In this document: positions 1 to 7,475 of the stretch, in pieces | How positions within the stretch are numbered: position 1 is the first letter of the stretch | Layout of the letters: every line of letters begins with the position of its first letter | From: Bacillota bacterium | GTDB lineage: Bacteria > Bacillota > Clostridia > Peptostreptococcales > Anaerovoracaceae | Direction of reading: 5' to 3' | Length of the DNA: 24,314 nt | Assembly: GCA_905372035.1 (NCBI GenBank) | Contig: CAJPNN010000017.1 | Location: forward strand, 1-24,314 | The notes under the pieces: generated by a model | What the model was told of the DNA's origin: nothing | Databases searched by the model: none | The model's input: the letters and a program-made list of their open reading frames with translations, nothing else | Translations under genes and position numbers: made by a program

Positions 1-1260
1 GAAAATTTTAAAATAAAAAAAGAGCAAAACGTATTGGTGGAAAAAGACCGTATAACCTATGTGGGAAACGATATTCCTAAATGTTATAAGGGTGATGAAT
101 ATAACGGATCAGGAAAGCTTTTGATGAGCGGATTTTTTAATATTCATGCACACTCTCCGATGACACTTATGCGTGGATATGGGGAAAATATGAATTTGCA
201 GGACTGGCTTGAAAAAAAAATTTTTCCTTTTGAGGCATGTCTGGATTCGGAAGCCGTATATTGGGGAACTATGCTTGCGGCTGCGGAATCTCTAAAAAAC
301 GGAATAGTTTCAACAAGCGACATGTATTATTTTTGTGAAGATATGATAAATGCGTTTTCAGATGCAAAGGTTAAAGTAAATATAGGAAGAGCTGTGACGT
401 GTTTCGGTTCTGAAAGCATTAATGAATTAGAAAGTTTTCGTGAAGCGGAGGATGTTTACAAGAAATATAACGGGGCGGAAAACGGTAGAATAAAAGTGGA
501 TATGTCACTTCATGCGGAATATACATCTACAGAAAAGATTGTGAGAGAGCTTGCGGAAAAAACATGTGAGATGGGAACAAGAATGCATGTACATGTTTCG
601 GAGACAAAGTTTGAGTGTGAGAAATGTAAAGAAAGGCATCAGGGAAGAACACCGATAAAATATTTTTATGACTGCGGGCTTTTCAATGCCAGGACGACAG
701 CGGCACATTGTGTTTGGATCGAAGATGAGGATATTGAAATCCTAAAATATAATAATGTGACGGTTGCGAGCTGTCCTGTAAGCAATTTAAAACTTGCGAG
801 CGGAGTTTGCAGAGCGTCGGATCTTATAGAAAGAGGAGTTAATGTCGGAATCGGGACGGACAGCGTTGCGAGCAACAACAGTCTGGATTACTTTGAAGAG
901 ATGAAATTTTTTGCACTGCTCGGTAAAGGTTTCATGTATGACCCTACACTTTTGACACCTAAGCAGGTTTTATATGCAGGGACGAGAGCGGGAGCACTGA
1001 GCCAGGATAGAAATGATTCGGGAATGATCCTTGCGGGAAACAAGGCCGATCTTATAGTTCTTGACATTGATTCACTAAACATGCAGCCTGAAATTTCATT
1101 AACCAATAATTTGGTTTATTCAGGTTCGGCAGGCCAGGTGGAACTGACTATGGTTGACGGTAATATACTTTATCGAAAAGGGCAATTTACGACGATTGAT
1201 ATTGAAAAAGTCAAATACAATGTGAACAGGATAACCGACAAAATACTTGAGAAATTATAG
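1..1260 (+). CDS. mtaD: S-adenosylhomocysteine / 5-methylthioadenosine deaminase, 5'-truncated
   Basis: Amidohydrolase-superfamily deaminase that would hydrolytically deaminate SAH, MTA or related adenosine compounds to the inosine forms, in the cytoplasm. The reading frame is open to base 1, and the residues before the first possible TTG/GTG start (34/37) read like the normal N-terminal beta strand (NVLVEKDRITYVG), so the true start lies upstream of the window. Visible motifs are the metal-binding HAH in NIHAHSPMTLMRG (bases 142-180), a further metal His in HVHVSET, the AAHCVW segment, and the metal Asp in GIGTDSVASNN. About 420 residues are present, so only some 15-20 should be missing. Family membership is secure. 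The exact substrate (SAH, MTA or a related guanine/chlorohydrolase-type substrate) cannot be fixed from sequence alone. Confidence 0.85.
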   Translation, partial: ENFKIKKEQNVLVEKDRITYVGNDIPKCYKGDEYNGSGKLLMSGFFNIHAHSPMTLMRGYGENMNLQDWLEKKIFPFEACLDSEAVYWGTMLAAAESLKNGIVSTSDMYYFCEDMINAFSDAKVKVNIGRAVTCFGSESINELESFREAEDVYKKYNGAENGRIKVDMSLHAEYTSTEKIVRELAEKTCEMGTRMHVHVSETKFECEKCKERHQGRTPIKYFYDCGLFNARTTAAHCVWIEDEDIEILKYNNVTVASCPVSNLKLASGVCRASDLIERGVNVGIGTDSVASNNSLDYFEEMKFFALLGKGFMYDPTLLTPKQVLYAGTRAGALSQDRNDSGMILAGNKADLIVLDIDSLNMQPEISLTNNLVYSGSAGQVELTMVDGNILYRKGQFTTIDIEKVKYNVNRITDKILEKL

Positions 1261-1333
1261 TTATTGGTGTATCATAGTCAAGTCGTAGTATGATAACTGC
1301 TATAAGAATCTGAAAGACGGGAGAAGGCGCGTA

Positions 1334-2944
1334 ATGTCAAAAAAATCATTTATGCAGGGTGCTGCTGTTTTAGCCGTGGCAGGTCTGATAATCAAATTTT
1401 TAGGAGCTTGCTTCAGAATACCGCTCGCCAATTTTATCGGAGATGAAGGTATGGGATTTTATCAGACTGCATATCCGGTTTATGTATTGTTTTTAACCTT
1501 ATCCACGGCAGGTATACCTACAGCTATATCAAGAATGGTGTCGGAAAGGACGGCGGTCGAAAATCATTACGGTGCGTATAGAGTTTTCAGAGTTTCATTC
1601 AGGCTTCTGTTCGGGATAGGGCTCGTATCTGCAATAATATTGTTTGCAGGGGCGGGGCTGATAGTAGATTATGTGGGAAGACCGGAAGCCGTCTATTCAA
1701 TGAGAGCGATAGCACCTGCACTTCTGTTCGTTCCTATAATGGCTGCGTATAGAGGATATTTTCAAGGATTGCAGGACATGAAACCCACAGCGGCTTCGCA
1801 GGTGGTGGAACAGTTTTTTAGAGTTATATGCGGTCTCAGCCTGGCATATTTTCTTGCGCATGACAGCATAAAGATGGCGGCGGCTGGGGCATCTTTCGGT
1901 GCTACTATAGGAGCCGTTACAGGTTTGGCGGGTATCGGATATATTTTTGCCAAGAGAAAACATAAACTTAATAAAAAAATAAGGAGATCCGAAAGCATCA
2001 AAGAATTTCCTTTCGAAAAAGGCAAGGATATAATTAAAAAGATATTGATAATAGCTATACCGATAACTATAGGTGCATCCATAATGCCTATAATGAATAC
2101 GATAGATTTGGCAATAGTGCAAAGAAGACTTGTTGATGCGGGATTCACCGCACATGAAGCGAACAGACTTTACGGGCAACTGACAGGGCTTGCAGGTCCT
2201 CTTATAAATTTTCCGCAGGTTTTAACACAAGCGATAGCTATGAGTCTTGTACCGGCCGTTGCGGCAGCAAGGAAAGTTAAAGATTATGATTTTTTGAGAA
2301 GCAATGTACAGTGGGGACTTAGGTCGGCTATGATTGTGGGTGCACCGTCGGCATTCGGACTTATGGCACTTTCACAGGCAATTATGCTGACACTTTATCC
2401 GGCGAGGCCGGAAGCTGCTTTGAGCGCAGCACCGTGCTTGTTTGTGATGGCTTTCGGAGTTTTATTTTTATCTACAGTGCAGACTTTGACAGGTGTTTTG
2501 CAGGGTATAGGAAGACAGATGGTGCCTGTAAGGAACTTGTTTATAGGTGCGATAGCAAAGATAATAGTTACATATATCGCTACAGGCATATCTGTAATAA
2601 ACGTAAAGGGAGCGGCGGCAGGAACCGTTACTGCGTATATAATAGCATCAGTTCTTAATCTTATAGCCGTGAAAAGATATACAGGAAGCAAATTTGATCT
2701 TAAGCTGACATGGATAAAACCGATTTTTTCGGCAGTCATCATGGGAATTGCAGTGTTTTCAATACATAAGATTTTTGCAATTTTTGCGGGGAACGCCATT
2801 GCAACAATAATTGCGATTCCGGCAGGCGGAATAGTATATTTAATTATGATTCTTGTTACAGGCACAATAACTGTAGAAGAGCTTCAAAAATTCCCTAAGG
2901 GCGATAAGCTGGTATCCGTTTTAAACAGATTTTCAAGAAAGTAA
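1334..2944 (+). CDS. MOP-superfamily lipid flippase, SpoVB/YabM/MurJ type
   Basis: Polytopic membrane protein of 536 residues. The N-terminus (GAAVLAVAGLIIKFLGACFRIP followed by GDEGMGFYQTAYPVY) is the characteristic opening of the polysaccharide biosynthesis/SpoVB family in Firmicutes. About 14 hydrophobic segments are visible, which is normal for the family. Members flip undecaprenyl-linked precursors such as lipid II across the cytoplasmic membrane; SpoVB does this for spore cortex and others serve vegetative wall synthesis. The ATG at 1334 is preceded by a purine-rich GGGAGAAGG. It sits upstream of mazG, hup and rqcP, as yabM does in Bacillus, which supports the YabM/SpoVB assignment over a generic MATE exporter. 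Which lipid-linked cargo it carries is not visible. Confidence 0.85.
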   Translation: MSKKSFMQGAAVLAVAGLIIKFLGACFRIPLANFIGDEGMGFYQTAYPVYVLFLTLSTAGIPTAISRMVSERTAVENHYGAYRVFRVSFRLLFGIGLVSAIILFAGAGLIVDYVGRPEAVYSMRAIAPALLFVPIMAAYRGYFQGLQDMKPTAASQVVEQFFRVICGLSLAYFLAHDSIKMAAAGASFGATIGAVTGLAGIGYIFAKRKHKLNKKIRRSESIKEFPFEKGKDIIKKILIIAIPITIGASIMPIMNTIDLAIVQRRLVDAGFTAHEANRLYGQLTGLAGPLINFPQVLTQAIAMSLVPAVAAARKVKDYDFLRSNVQWGLRSAMIVGAPSAFGLMALSQAIMLTLYPARPEAALSAAPCLFVMAFGVLFLSTVQTLTGVLQGIGRQMVPVRNLFIGAIAKIIVTYIATGISVINVKGAAAGTVTAYIIASVLNLIAVKRYTGSKFDLKLTWIKPIFSAVIMGIAVFSIHKIFAIFAGNAIATIIAIPAGGIVYLIMILVTGTITVEELQKFPKGDKLVSVLNRFSRK

Positions 2945-3045
2945 CAGTCCGGACTTATGGAGATATTTATGTCTCTAAAAACAGTATGAAAAACGATAAT
3001 ATATGAATAAATTAAAACTTTAACAGAATCAGGAGATGGGGTTTG

Positions 3046-3873
3046 ATGGCAAGGTATGAACATTTACATAAAAAAGCCGGGAGTGCGGAAGAGGGGCTCG
3101 GCAGGCTTATAGAAATACTTAAACTCCTCAGAAGCCCCGGAGGTTGTGATTGGGACAGGGTACAAACTCATAAATCTATAAGAAATTGTTTGATTGAAGA
3201 AGCATATGAAACAGTGGAAGCTATAGATAACGAAGATTTTGAAAACCTCTGTGAAGAATTGGGAGATGTGCTTTTACAAGTGGTGTTTCACGGAAACATG
3301 GCGGAAGAAGAAGGGAAATTTTCCATACTTGATATAGAAAACGGGGTTTGTGACAAGATGATACGCAGACATCCTCACGTATTTTTTGATCAATATATAG
3401 AAAGTATTGAACAAAGTATTGACAAACTCGCTGAAAAATGGGAAAATATCAAAAGAGAAGAGCATAAAGGAGAAACGTTGACGGAAAATATTCGTAAAGT
3501 TCCGAATGCTCTTCCGGCTTTAATAAAAAGTTATAAAGTTCAGAAGAAAGCTGCGAGGGTCGGTTTCGACTGGGATTCCGTTTCAGGGGCACTTGATAAG
3601 CTGGCGGAAGAAGAACGGGAGCTTATGGGAGCCATGTATGACGGTAATAAGGAGCATATGAAAGAGGAACTGGGAGATTTGCTTTTTACGGTCGTGAATA
3701 TAGCAAGGTTTTTGGATCTTGACCCGGAGGAAGCTTTGAACGGCGCTACGGAAAAATTCATCAAAAGACTCGAATACATTGAAAAATATGGAACGATGGA
3801 AGGCAAAACATTTGAGGAAATGTCACCTGAACAGATGGACAGACTGTGGAAAAGAGCCAAAGATGAGCTGTAA
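3046..3873 (+). CDS. mazG: MazG nucleoside triphosphate pyrophosphohydrolase
   Basis: Cytoplasmic house-cleaning enzyme that hydrolyses (d)NTPs to (d)NMP and pyrophosphate. Two tandem MazG domains are visible. The first carries SPGGCDWDRVQTHKSIRNCL, then EEAYE and EELGDVLLQVVFH, the EExxE...ExxD magnesium-binding pattern. The second has AARVGFDW, EEERELM and EELGDLLFTVVNIARFL. At 275 residues it matches the short two-domain enzyme without the N-terminal tetrapyrrole methylase domain found in Bacillus YabN. An in-frame TTG lies three bases upstream of the chosen ATG; the ATG is preferred because AGGAG (3031-3035) is 10 bases from it. It is followed closely by hup. Confidence 0.93.
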   Translation: MARYEHLHKKAGSAEEGLGRLIEILKLLRSPGGCDWDRVQTHKSIRNCLIEEAYETVEAIDNEDFENLCEELGDVLLQVVFHGNMAEEEGKFSILDIENGVCDKMIRRHPHVFFDQYIESIEQSIDKLAEKWENIKREEHKGETLTENIRKVPNALPALIKSYKVQKKAARVGFDWDSVSGALDKLAEEERELMGAMYDGNKEHMKEELGDLLFTVVNIARFLDLDPEEALNGATEKFIKRLEYIEKYGTMEGKTFEEMSPEQMDRLWKRAKDEL

Positions 3874-3921
3874 ACTGCAATTATAGCAGTGAAAAACCAT
3901 TACTAAAAGGAGGATATACTT

Positions 3922-4200
3922 GTGAACAAAGCAGAATTGGTAGCTAGTGTAGCGGAAAAAACAGGATTTACAAAGAAAGATGCAGAGGTAGCTGTAAACG
4001 CATTCGTTTCCAGCGTTGAGGATGCATTAGTAAAGGGAGATAAGGTTCAGCTTATAGGATTTGGAACTTTTGAAACTCGTGAGAGAAAGGCAAGACAGGG
4101 AAGAAACCCTAGGAAGCCGGGAGAAGTTATCCAGATTGCAGCATCAAAAGCGCCTGTATTTAAGGCAGGTAAAGCTTTAAAGGATTCAGTTAATAAGTAA
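3922..4200 (+). CDS. hup: HU family DNA-binding protein
   Basis: Small nucleoid protein of 92 residues that dimerises and bends DNA. The sequence carries the full HU fold: helical N-terminus (MNKAELVASVAEKTGFTKKD), the GFGTFETRERKARQGRNPRKP segment that leads into the DNA-binding arm, and the PVFKAGKALKDSVN C-terminal helix. It starts with GTG at 3922, eight bases after a very strong AAAGGAGG (3906-3913), consistent with high expression. It sits between mazG and rqcP and is followed immediately by a clear intrinsic terminator, so it probably closes the transcription unit coming from the flippase and mazG. A 5-bp hairpin (3874-3890) lies just upstream. Confidence 0.97.
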   Translation: MNKAELVASVAEKTGFTKKDAEVAVNAFVSSVEDALVKGDKVQLIGFGTFETRERKARQGRNPRKPGEVIQIAASKAPVFKAGKALKDSVNK

Positions 4201-4212
4201 GCAATTTTTTTT

Positions 4213-4245
4213 GGGGCAGCAATTTTATTTGCTGCTCTTTTTTTA
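4213..4245 (+). terminator. intrinsic terminator after hup
   Basis: GGGCAGCAA pairs with TTGCTGCTC across a 6-base loop (one G-U pair) and is followed at once by a run of seven T. It lies 12 bases after the hup stop codon and should end transcription there, separating hup from rqcP. Confidence 0.93.
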
Positions 4246-4328
4246 TTCCTCTGTAATCAAGTCGGCCGGAAATTTTTTGTTAATGCAACTTTGCAGTATG
4301 ATTTTGTAAATATACATAGAAGGAAGTT

Positions 4329-4571
4329 ATGAGAATAGATAAGTACTTAAAAAATGCAAGAATAATAAAAAGGAGAACAGTTGCAAAAGAAGCGTGTTTG
4401 CAGGAACGGATTTTTCTGAACGGAAATCCTGCAAAACCCGGCTCTGATGTTAAGGAGGGGGATGCTATAAAAGTGCTGTTCGGCACGGGAGAAATGAATA
4501 TCAGAGTCCTTAAAACGTTGGAACATGTAACAAAGGACGACGCCGGGAATATGTATGAATTAATCGAATAA
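4329..4571 (+). CDS. rqcP: RqcP-like S4-domain RNA-binding protein (YabO family)
   Basis: An 80-residue S4-domain protein. The N-terminal MRIDKYLKNARIIKRRTVAKEAC, followed by RIFLNGNPAKPGSDVKEGD, is the S4 RNA-binding fold of the Hsp15/YabO family. In Bacillus, YabO (RqcP) binds stalled 50S subunits and helps RqcH add alanine tails in ribosome quality control; that role is known for the family and inferred here. The start ATG at 4329 follows GAAGGAAG. Its place downstream of mazG supports orthology with yabO. In spore formers the next genes are usually yabP, yabQ and divIC; here the next gene is the convergent folT. Confidence 0.9.
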   Translation: MRIDKYLKNARIIKRRTVAKEACLQERIFLNGNPAKPGSDVKEGDAIKVLFGTGEMNIRVLKTLEHVTKDDAGNMYELIE

Positions 4572-4603
4572 ACAGGAGCATCTATATCATAAAAATCGAA
4601 GTT

Positions 4604-5122
4604 CTATTGAGTTTGTATTCCTGAAATTTTACTGATGACCTTTGTTTGAAAAAAGTAGCATGTGAAAGCGATTACAGGGAACATTATACATATTTTCAGT
4701 ATTCTTATAGGGAGTATCGCTATAAGACCTTCTCGCATTAATATATAGAGCCATAAGGTATCCAGACACAGATTTATTATAAATGAAATTATGCCCGATG
4801 CGATTATGCAGCGACAGATGCCGGGTTTCTTATTATAAAACATTATACCGAATATAAGACCTGTCAGGAATGCAGTGAGTGTAAATCCGAAAAAAAACGG
4901 TCCGGACGGTAAAAGATATCCTCCGATCAAATCACCCAATGCGTAGGCTGCCCCTGCCCATAACGGTCCATATAACATAGCTGTTAATGCAGGAGGCAAA
5001 AATCCGAAGCTGATTCTTAATAAAGGTGTCTGAATGCAAAAAATCCGTGTCAGAAGAATTTCCAAAGCTATCAGAAGAGATATAATGACCAATTTCATAA
5101 CATGATTGTTTTTGTTAAACAT
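4604..5122 (-). CDS. folT: Folate ECF transporter S component FolT
   Basis: Integral membrane substrate-binding subunit of 172 residues with about six hydrophobic helices. The segment TPLLRISFGFLPPALTAMLYGP followed by GDLIGGYLLPSGPFF is typical of the folate family of ECF S components. It would bind folates and work with an EcfA-EcfA'-EcfT energizing module; no such module lies next to it, so it presumably shares one encoded elsewhere (group II ECF system). The start at 5122 has AAGGAG eight bases upstream. The 5' leader holds a tetrahydrofolate riboswitch and a terminator, which independently supports the folate assignment. It ends 32 bases from the convergent rqcP, with no clear terminator between. 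Confidence 0.93.
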   Translation of the reverse strand: MFNKNNHVMKLVIISLLIALEILLTRIFCIQTPLLRISFGFLPPALTAMLYGPLWAGAAYALGDLIGGYLLPSGPFFFGFTLTAFLTGLIFGIMFYNKKPGICRCIIASGIISFIINLCLDTLWLYILMREGLIAILPIRILKICIMFPVIAFTCYFFQTKVISKISGIQTQ

Positions 5123-5153
5123 AAAAAAACTCCTTTCTCAACCATGCAGCAAT

Positions 5154-5200
5154 AAAAAACAACTACATATGAGATAGAAGATATTTTTTCTCTTATGTAG
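5154..5200 (-). terminator. expression-platform terminator in the folT leader
   Basis: Read on the minus strand, CTACATAAGAGA and TCTCATATGTAG form an imperfect stem (6 bp, a short mismatch, then 4 bp) followed by TTGTTTTTT. The 5' arm starts within, or directly next to, the 3' arm of the riboswitch P1 stem. This is the geometry expected for a ligand-controlled transcription terminator between the aptamer and the folT ribosome binding site. Confidence 0.8.
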
Positions 5201-5295
5201 TAGTGGATGCAGCATTATATCGCAAATCGATATGATTTTTCGTTCACAGGCAACATCCCATCCTGTGACACTTTACGCACAATGCTTACTCTACC
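5199..5295 (-). ncRNA. Tetrahydrofolate (THF-I) riboswitch aptamer
   Basis: On the minus strand the leader starts GGTAGAGTAAGCATT, continues through the conserved GGATGGGATGTTGCC, then TGTGAACGAA, and closes with AATGCTGCATCCACTACT. Predicted pairings are P1 (GGTAG with CTACT), P2 (AGCATT with AATGCT), an internal CACAGG/CCTGTG hairpin, and the GGATG/CATCC pseudoknot typical of THF-I aptamers. The order and wording match the known Streptococcus folT THF riboswitch as I recall it. It precedes a folate transporter gene, the usual partner. THF binding is expected to reduce folT expression through the terminator just downstream. Confidence 0.93.
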
Positions 5296-5301
5296 GATAT
5301 A

Positions 5302-5330
5302 ATTATACAATTTAAAATTGTTTTATTCAA
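5302..5330 (-). promoter_or_regulatory. sigma-A type promoter of folT
   Basis: On the minus strand TTGAAT (5330-5325) is separated by exactly 17 bases from a perfect TATAAT (5307-5302). The predicted transcription start falls just before the first paired base of the riboswitch, as expected for a riboswitch-led mRNA. Confidence 0.85.
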
Positions 5331-5454
5331 GATTCAAAAGACAAATATAGGGTATTATTACTACGAAATAAAAAATATAACTTAATGGAGAAAAACGTGT
5401 ACGGCACATCGAGACGGCATTATTATAAATAAAAATATATGAGAGGTGGAAATT
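5331..5454 (+). other. AT-rich gap between the folT promoter and the ABC transporter
   Basis: The gap of more than 300 bases between folT and the ABC transporter is mostly filled by the riboswitch, terminator and promoter. In the remaining AT-rich part I see no second gene and no convincing -35/-10 pair for the plus-strand transporter. A short AUG-led frame at 5439-5465 overlaps the transporter ribosome binding site but is only eight codons long. Confidence 0.4.
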
Positions 5455-7248
5455 TTGAGAGGTGATATAAATAAAAATAAAAGGCTCAGAAAAGAAGGCG
5501 AAGAGGTAAACACAAGAAGAACAGGTTATTTGATTTCAAGGTTTGCGCCATACTTCAAACCATATAGAAAAATTTTAATAATAGATCTTATCTGTGCACT
5601 AATGACAACTTTTTGCGATCTTATACTTCCGGTTATGATAAGATACCTCACAAACAGAGCCATAAGTACTTCGGGATTGGCGCTTAAGCTGGTTTTTGAG
5701 GTGGGTGGGATTTATCTTGCCCTAAGGATCATAGATGTTTTTGCGAATTATTATATGGCCAAAACGGGGCATATGATGGGTGCTAAAATTGAAACTGATA
5801 TGAGAAGAGATTTATTTAATCATATTTCCACATTGACGTATGCATATTTCAGTAATACAAAAGTGGGGCAGCTTATGTCGAGAATAACCAGCGATCTGTT
5901 TGAGGTTACGGAGTTTGCACATCATTGTCCTGAAGAATATTTTATAGCGGCGGTTAAATTTGTAGTTTCATTTGCAATATTGTCGAGCTATAGTTTTACT
6001 TTGACTTTGATAATTTTTGCGGTAATTCCTCTAATGCTGTTTTTCGCTTCAAAGTTCAAAGACGGTATGAGAGTGGCTTTTAAGAAGCAGAGGAATCAAA
6101 TAGGAGAGATAAATGCCCAAGTAGAGGATGCGCTTTTAGGAATAAGAGTTGTCAAATCATTTGCGAATGAGGATATTGAAAAAGAAAAATTTAATATCGG
6201 AAATGAAAAGATATTGGATATAAAGGATGAAGCCTATTCAAGCTTGGCGGGATTTTCTTCCACGATAAGGTTTTTTGACGGATTGATGTATATAGCCGTT
6301 ATAGTTTTCGGAGGTCTCTTTTTATATTATGAAAAAATAACTGCACCGGACTTTGTGGCATATTTGTTATTTGTATCAATGCTCCTTACAACTATAAAAA
6401 GAATACTTGAATTTACAGAAACGTTTCAACGTGGAATAACAGGTATAGAGAGATTTGTGGAAGTTATGGATGAAAAACCTGATATAAATGATAAAGAAAA
6501 TGCTGTAGAATTGGGAGATATTGAAGGTAATGTGAGTTTTGAAAATGTAAGTTTCAGATACTCGGAAGATGAACATACAGTTCTTTCAAAGATAAATTTA
6601 GAAATAGCTTCGGGGAAAAAACTTGCTTTGGTCGGACCTTCGGGGAGCGGAAAAACCACGATGGCAAATTTAGTGCCGAGATTTTATGATGTTACGGAAG
6701 GTGCTGTAAAAATTGACGGAATGGATGTTAGAAATATAAAGCTAAGTTCGCTGAGAAGAAAAATAGGCATTGTTCAGCAGGATGTATATCTTTTTAACGG
6801 AACCATAATGGATAATATTCTTTACGGTAAACCGGATGCATCTGAAGCTGATGTTGTAGAGGCTGCCAAAATGGCAGCGGCTGACGAGTTCATAAACGAA
6901 TTGCCTCAAGGATATAATACATATGTGGGAGAAAGAGGCGTTAGGCTTTCCGGCGGTCAAAAACAAAGAATCAGCATTGCAAGAGTGTTTCTTAAAAATC
7001 CTCCGATACTTATCTTGGATGAAGCCACGTCTGCACTTGATAACGAGTCGGAGCGAATAGTTCAGGATTCGTTGGATAAACTTATGGTAGGAAGAACTAC
7101 ATTTACCATAGCGCACAGGCTTACGACCATAAGGAATTCCGACACAATAGTTTATCTTGATTCGGACGGGATAAAAGAAGTCGGAAATCATGAAGAGTTG
7201 ATGGCTAAGGGCGGAGAGTATTACAGGCTTTATCGGCAGTATATCTGA
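5455..7248 (+). CDS. ABC exporter half-transporter (fused permease-ATPase)
   Basis: 597-residue MsbA/LmrA/BmrA-type half-transporter that should work as a homodimer or heterodimer. The N-terminal part has about six membrane helices with the ABC exporter pattern, including RDLFNHISTLTYAYFSNTKVGQLMSR and the EDALLGIRVVKSFANE coupling segment. The C-terminal nucleotide-binding domain is complete: Walker A GPSGSGKTT (about residue 394), Q-loop VQQDVYLF, signature LSGGQ (498), Walker B ILILDEATSALD with D522/E523, and the switch His in IAHRLTT (554). I place the start at TTG 5455, five bases after AGAGGTGG; an in-frame GTG at 5446 lies inside that ribosome binding site. No partner half-transporter is adjacent. 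Substrate is unknown; multidrug or lipid export is the general expectation. Confidence 0.9.
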   Translation: MRGDINKNKRLRKEGEEVNTRRTGYLISRFAPYFKPYRKILIIDLICALMTTFCDLILPVMIRYLTNRAISTSGLALKLVFEVGGIYLALRIIDVFANYYMAKTGHMMGAKIETDMRRDLFNHISTLTYAYFSNTKVGQLMSRITSDLFEVTEFAHHCPEEYFIAAVKFVVSFAILSSYSFTLTLIIFAVIPLMLFFASKFKDGMRVAFKKQRNQIGEINAQVEDALLGIRVVKSFANEDIEKEKFNIGNEKILDIKDEAYSSLAGFSSTIRFFDGLMYIAVIVFGGLFLYYEKITAPDFVAYLLFVSMLLTTIKRILEFTETFQRGITGIERFVEVMDEKPDINDKENAVELGDIEGNVSFENVSFRYSEDEHTVLSKINLEIASGKKLALVGPSGSGKTTMANLVPRFYDVTEGAVKIDGMDVRNIKLSSLRRKIGIVQQDVYLFNGTIMDNILYGKPDASEADVVEAAKMAAADEFINELPQGYNTYVGERGVRLSGGQKQRISIARVFLKNPPILILDEATSALDNESERIVQDSLDKLMVGRTTFTIAHRLTTIRNSDTIVYLDSDGIKEVGNHEELMAKGGEYYRLYRQYI

Positions 7249-7260
7249 TAATAAAAGTGG

Positions 7261-7369
7261 CGAAACTGAGTTCGGAGCGATAAATACCGACGAATTCAGT
7301 TTCGGTATGTGCTTATAAAAGCGGCGAAGCCTTGCTCTTCAGTAAGGAGAAAGCAGAGGGTTGCCGCTT
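7261..7369. repeat. nested inverted repeats between convergent genes
   Basis: CGAAACTGAGTTCG (7261-7274) pairs with CGAATTCAGTTTCG (7291-7304) over 14 bp with one G-U. A competing pair, ATACCGA (7284-7290) with TCGGTAT (7302-7308), uses part of the same bases. A second element pairs AAGCGGC (7319-7325) with GCCGCTT (7363-7369) and holds an inner stem CCTTGCT/AGTAAGG (7330-7347) closed by a four-base loop. It lies between the 3' ends of the ABC transporter and nhaC, so convergent termination is the simplest role, although neither strand carries a strong T tract (minus-strand TTTTATA after the second hairpin is the best). Confidence 0.6.
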
Positions 7370-7475
7370 AATAAAACTTTAATTTCACTGTTTCAGCTAT
7401 GATGGATGTTGCTGCCGGTTGTTATGTCGGAATTTATTAGGAAGATTTCACCGTTGTAGTTTCTGTTGCCGTACA

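Noticed and set aside
1257..1300. Imperfect hairpin after the deaminase gene (TATCATA/TATGATA)
   Set aside because: The stem is short, the loop is 12 bases and there is no T tract, so I do not call a terminator.
1697..2179. A 160-codon open frame on the minus strand inside the flippase gene
   Set aside because: It is antisense to a clear membrane protein gene, its translation is Ser/Tyr/Cys-rich with no domain, and it has no ribosome binding site; another antisense frame overlaps it.
4572..4603. Terminator between convergent rqcP and folT
   Set aside because: Only 32 bases separate the two stop codons and no stem followed by a T tract is visible.
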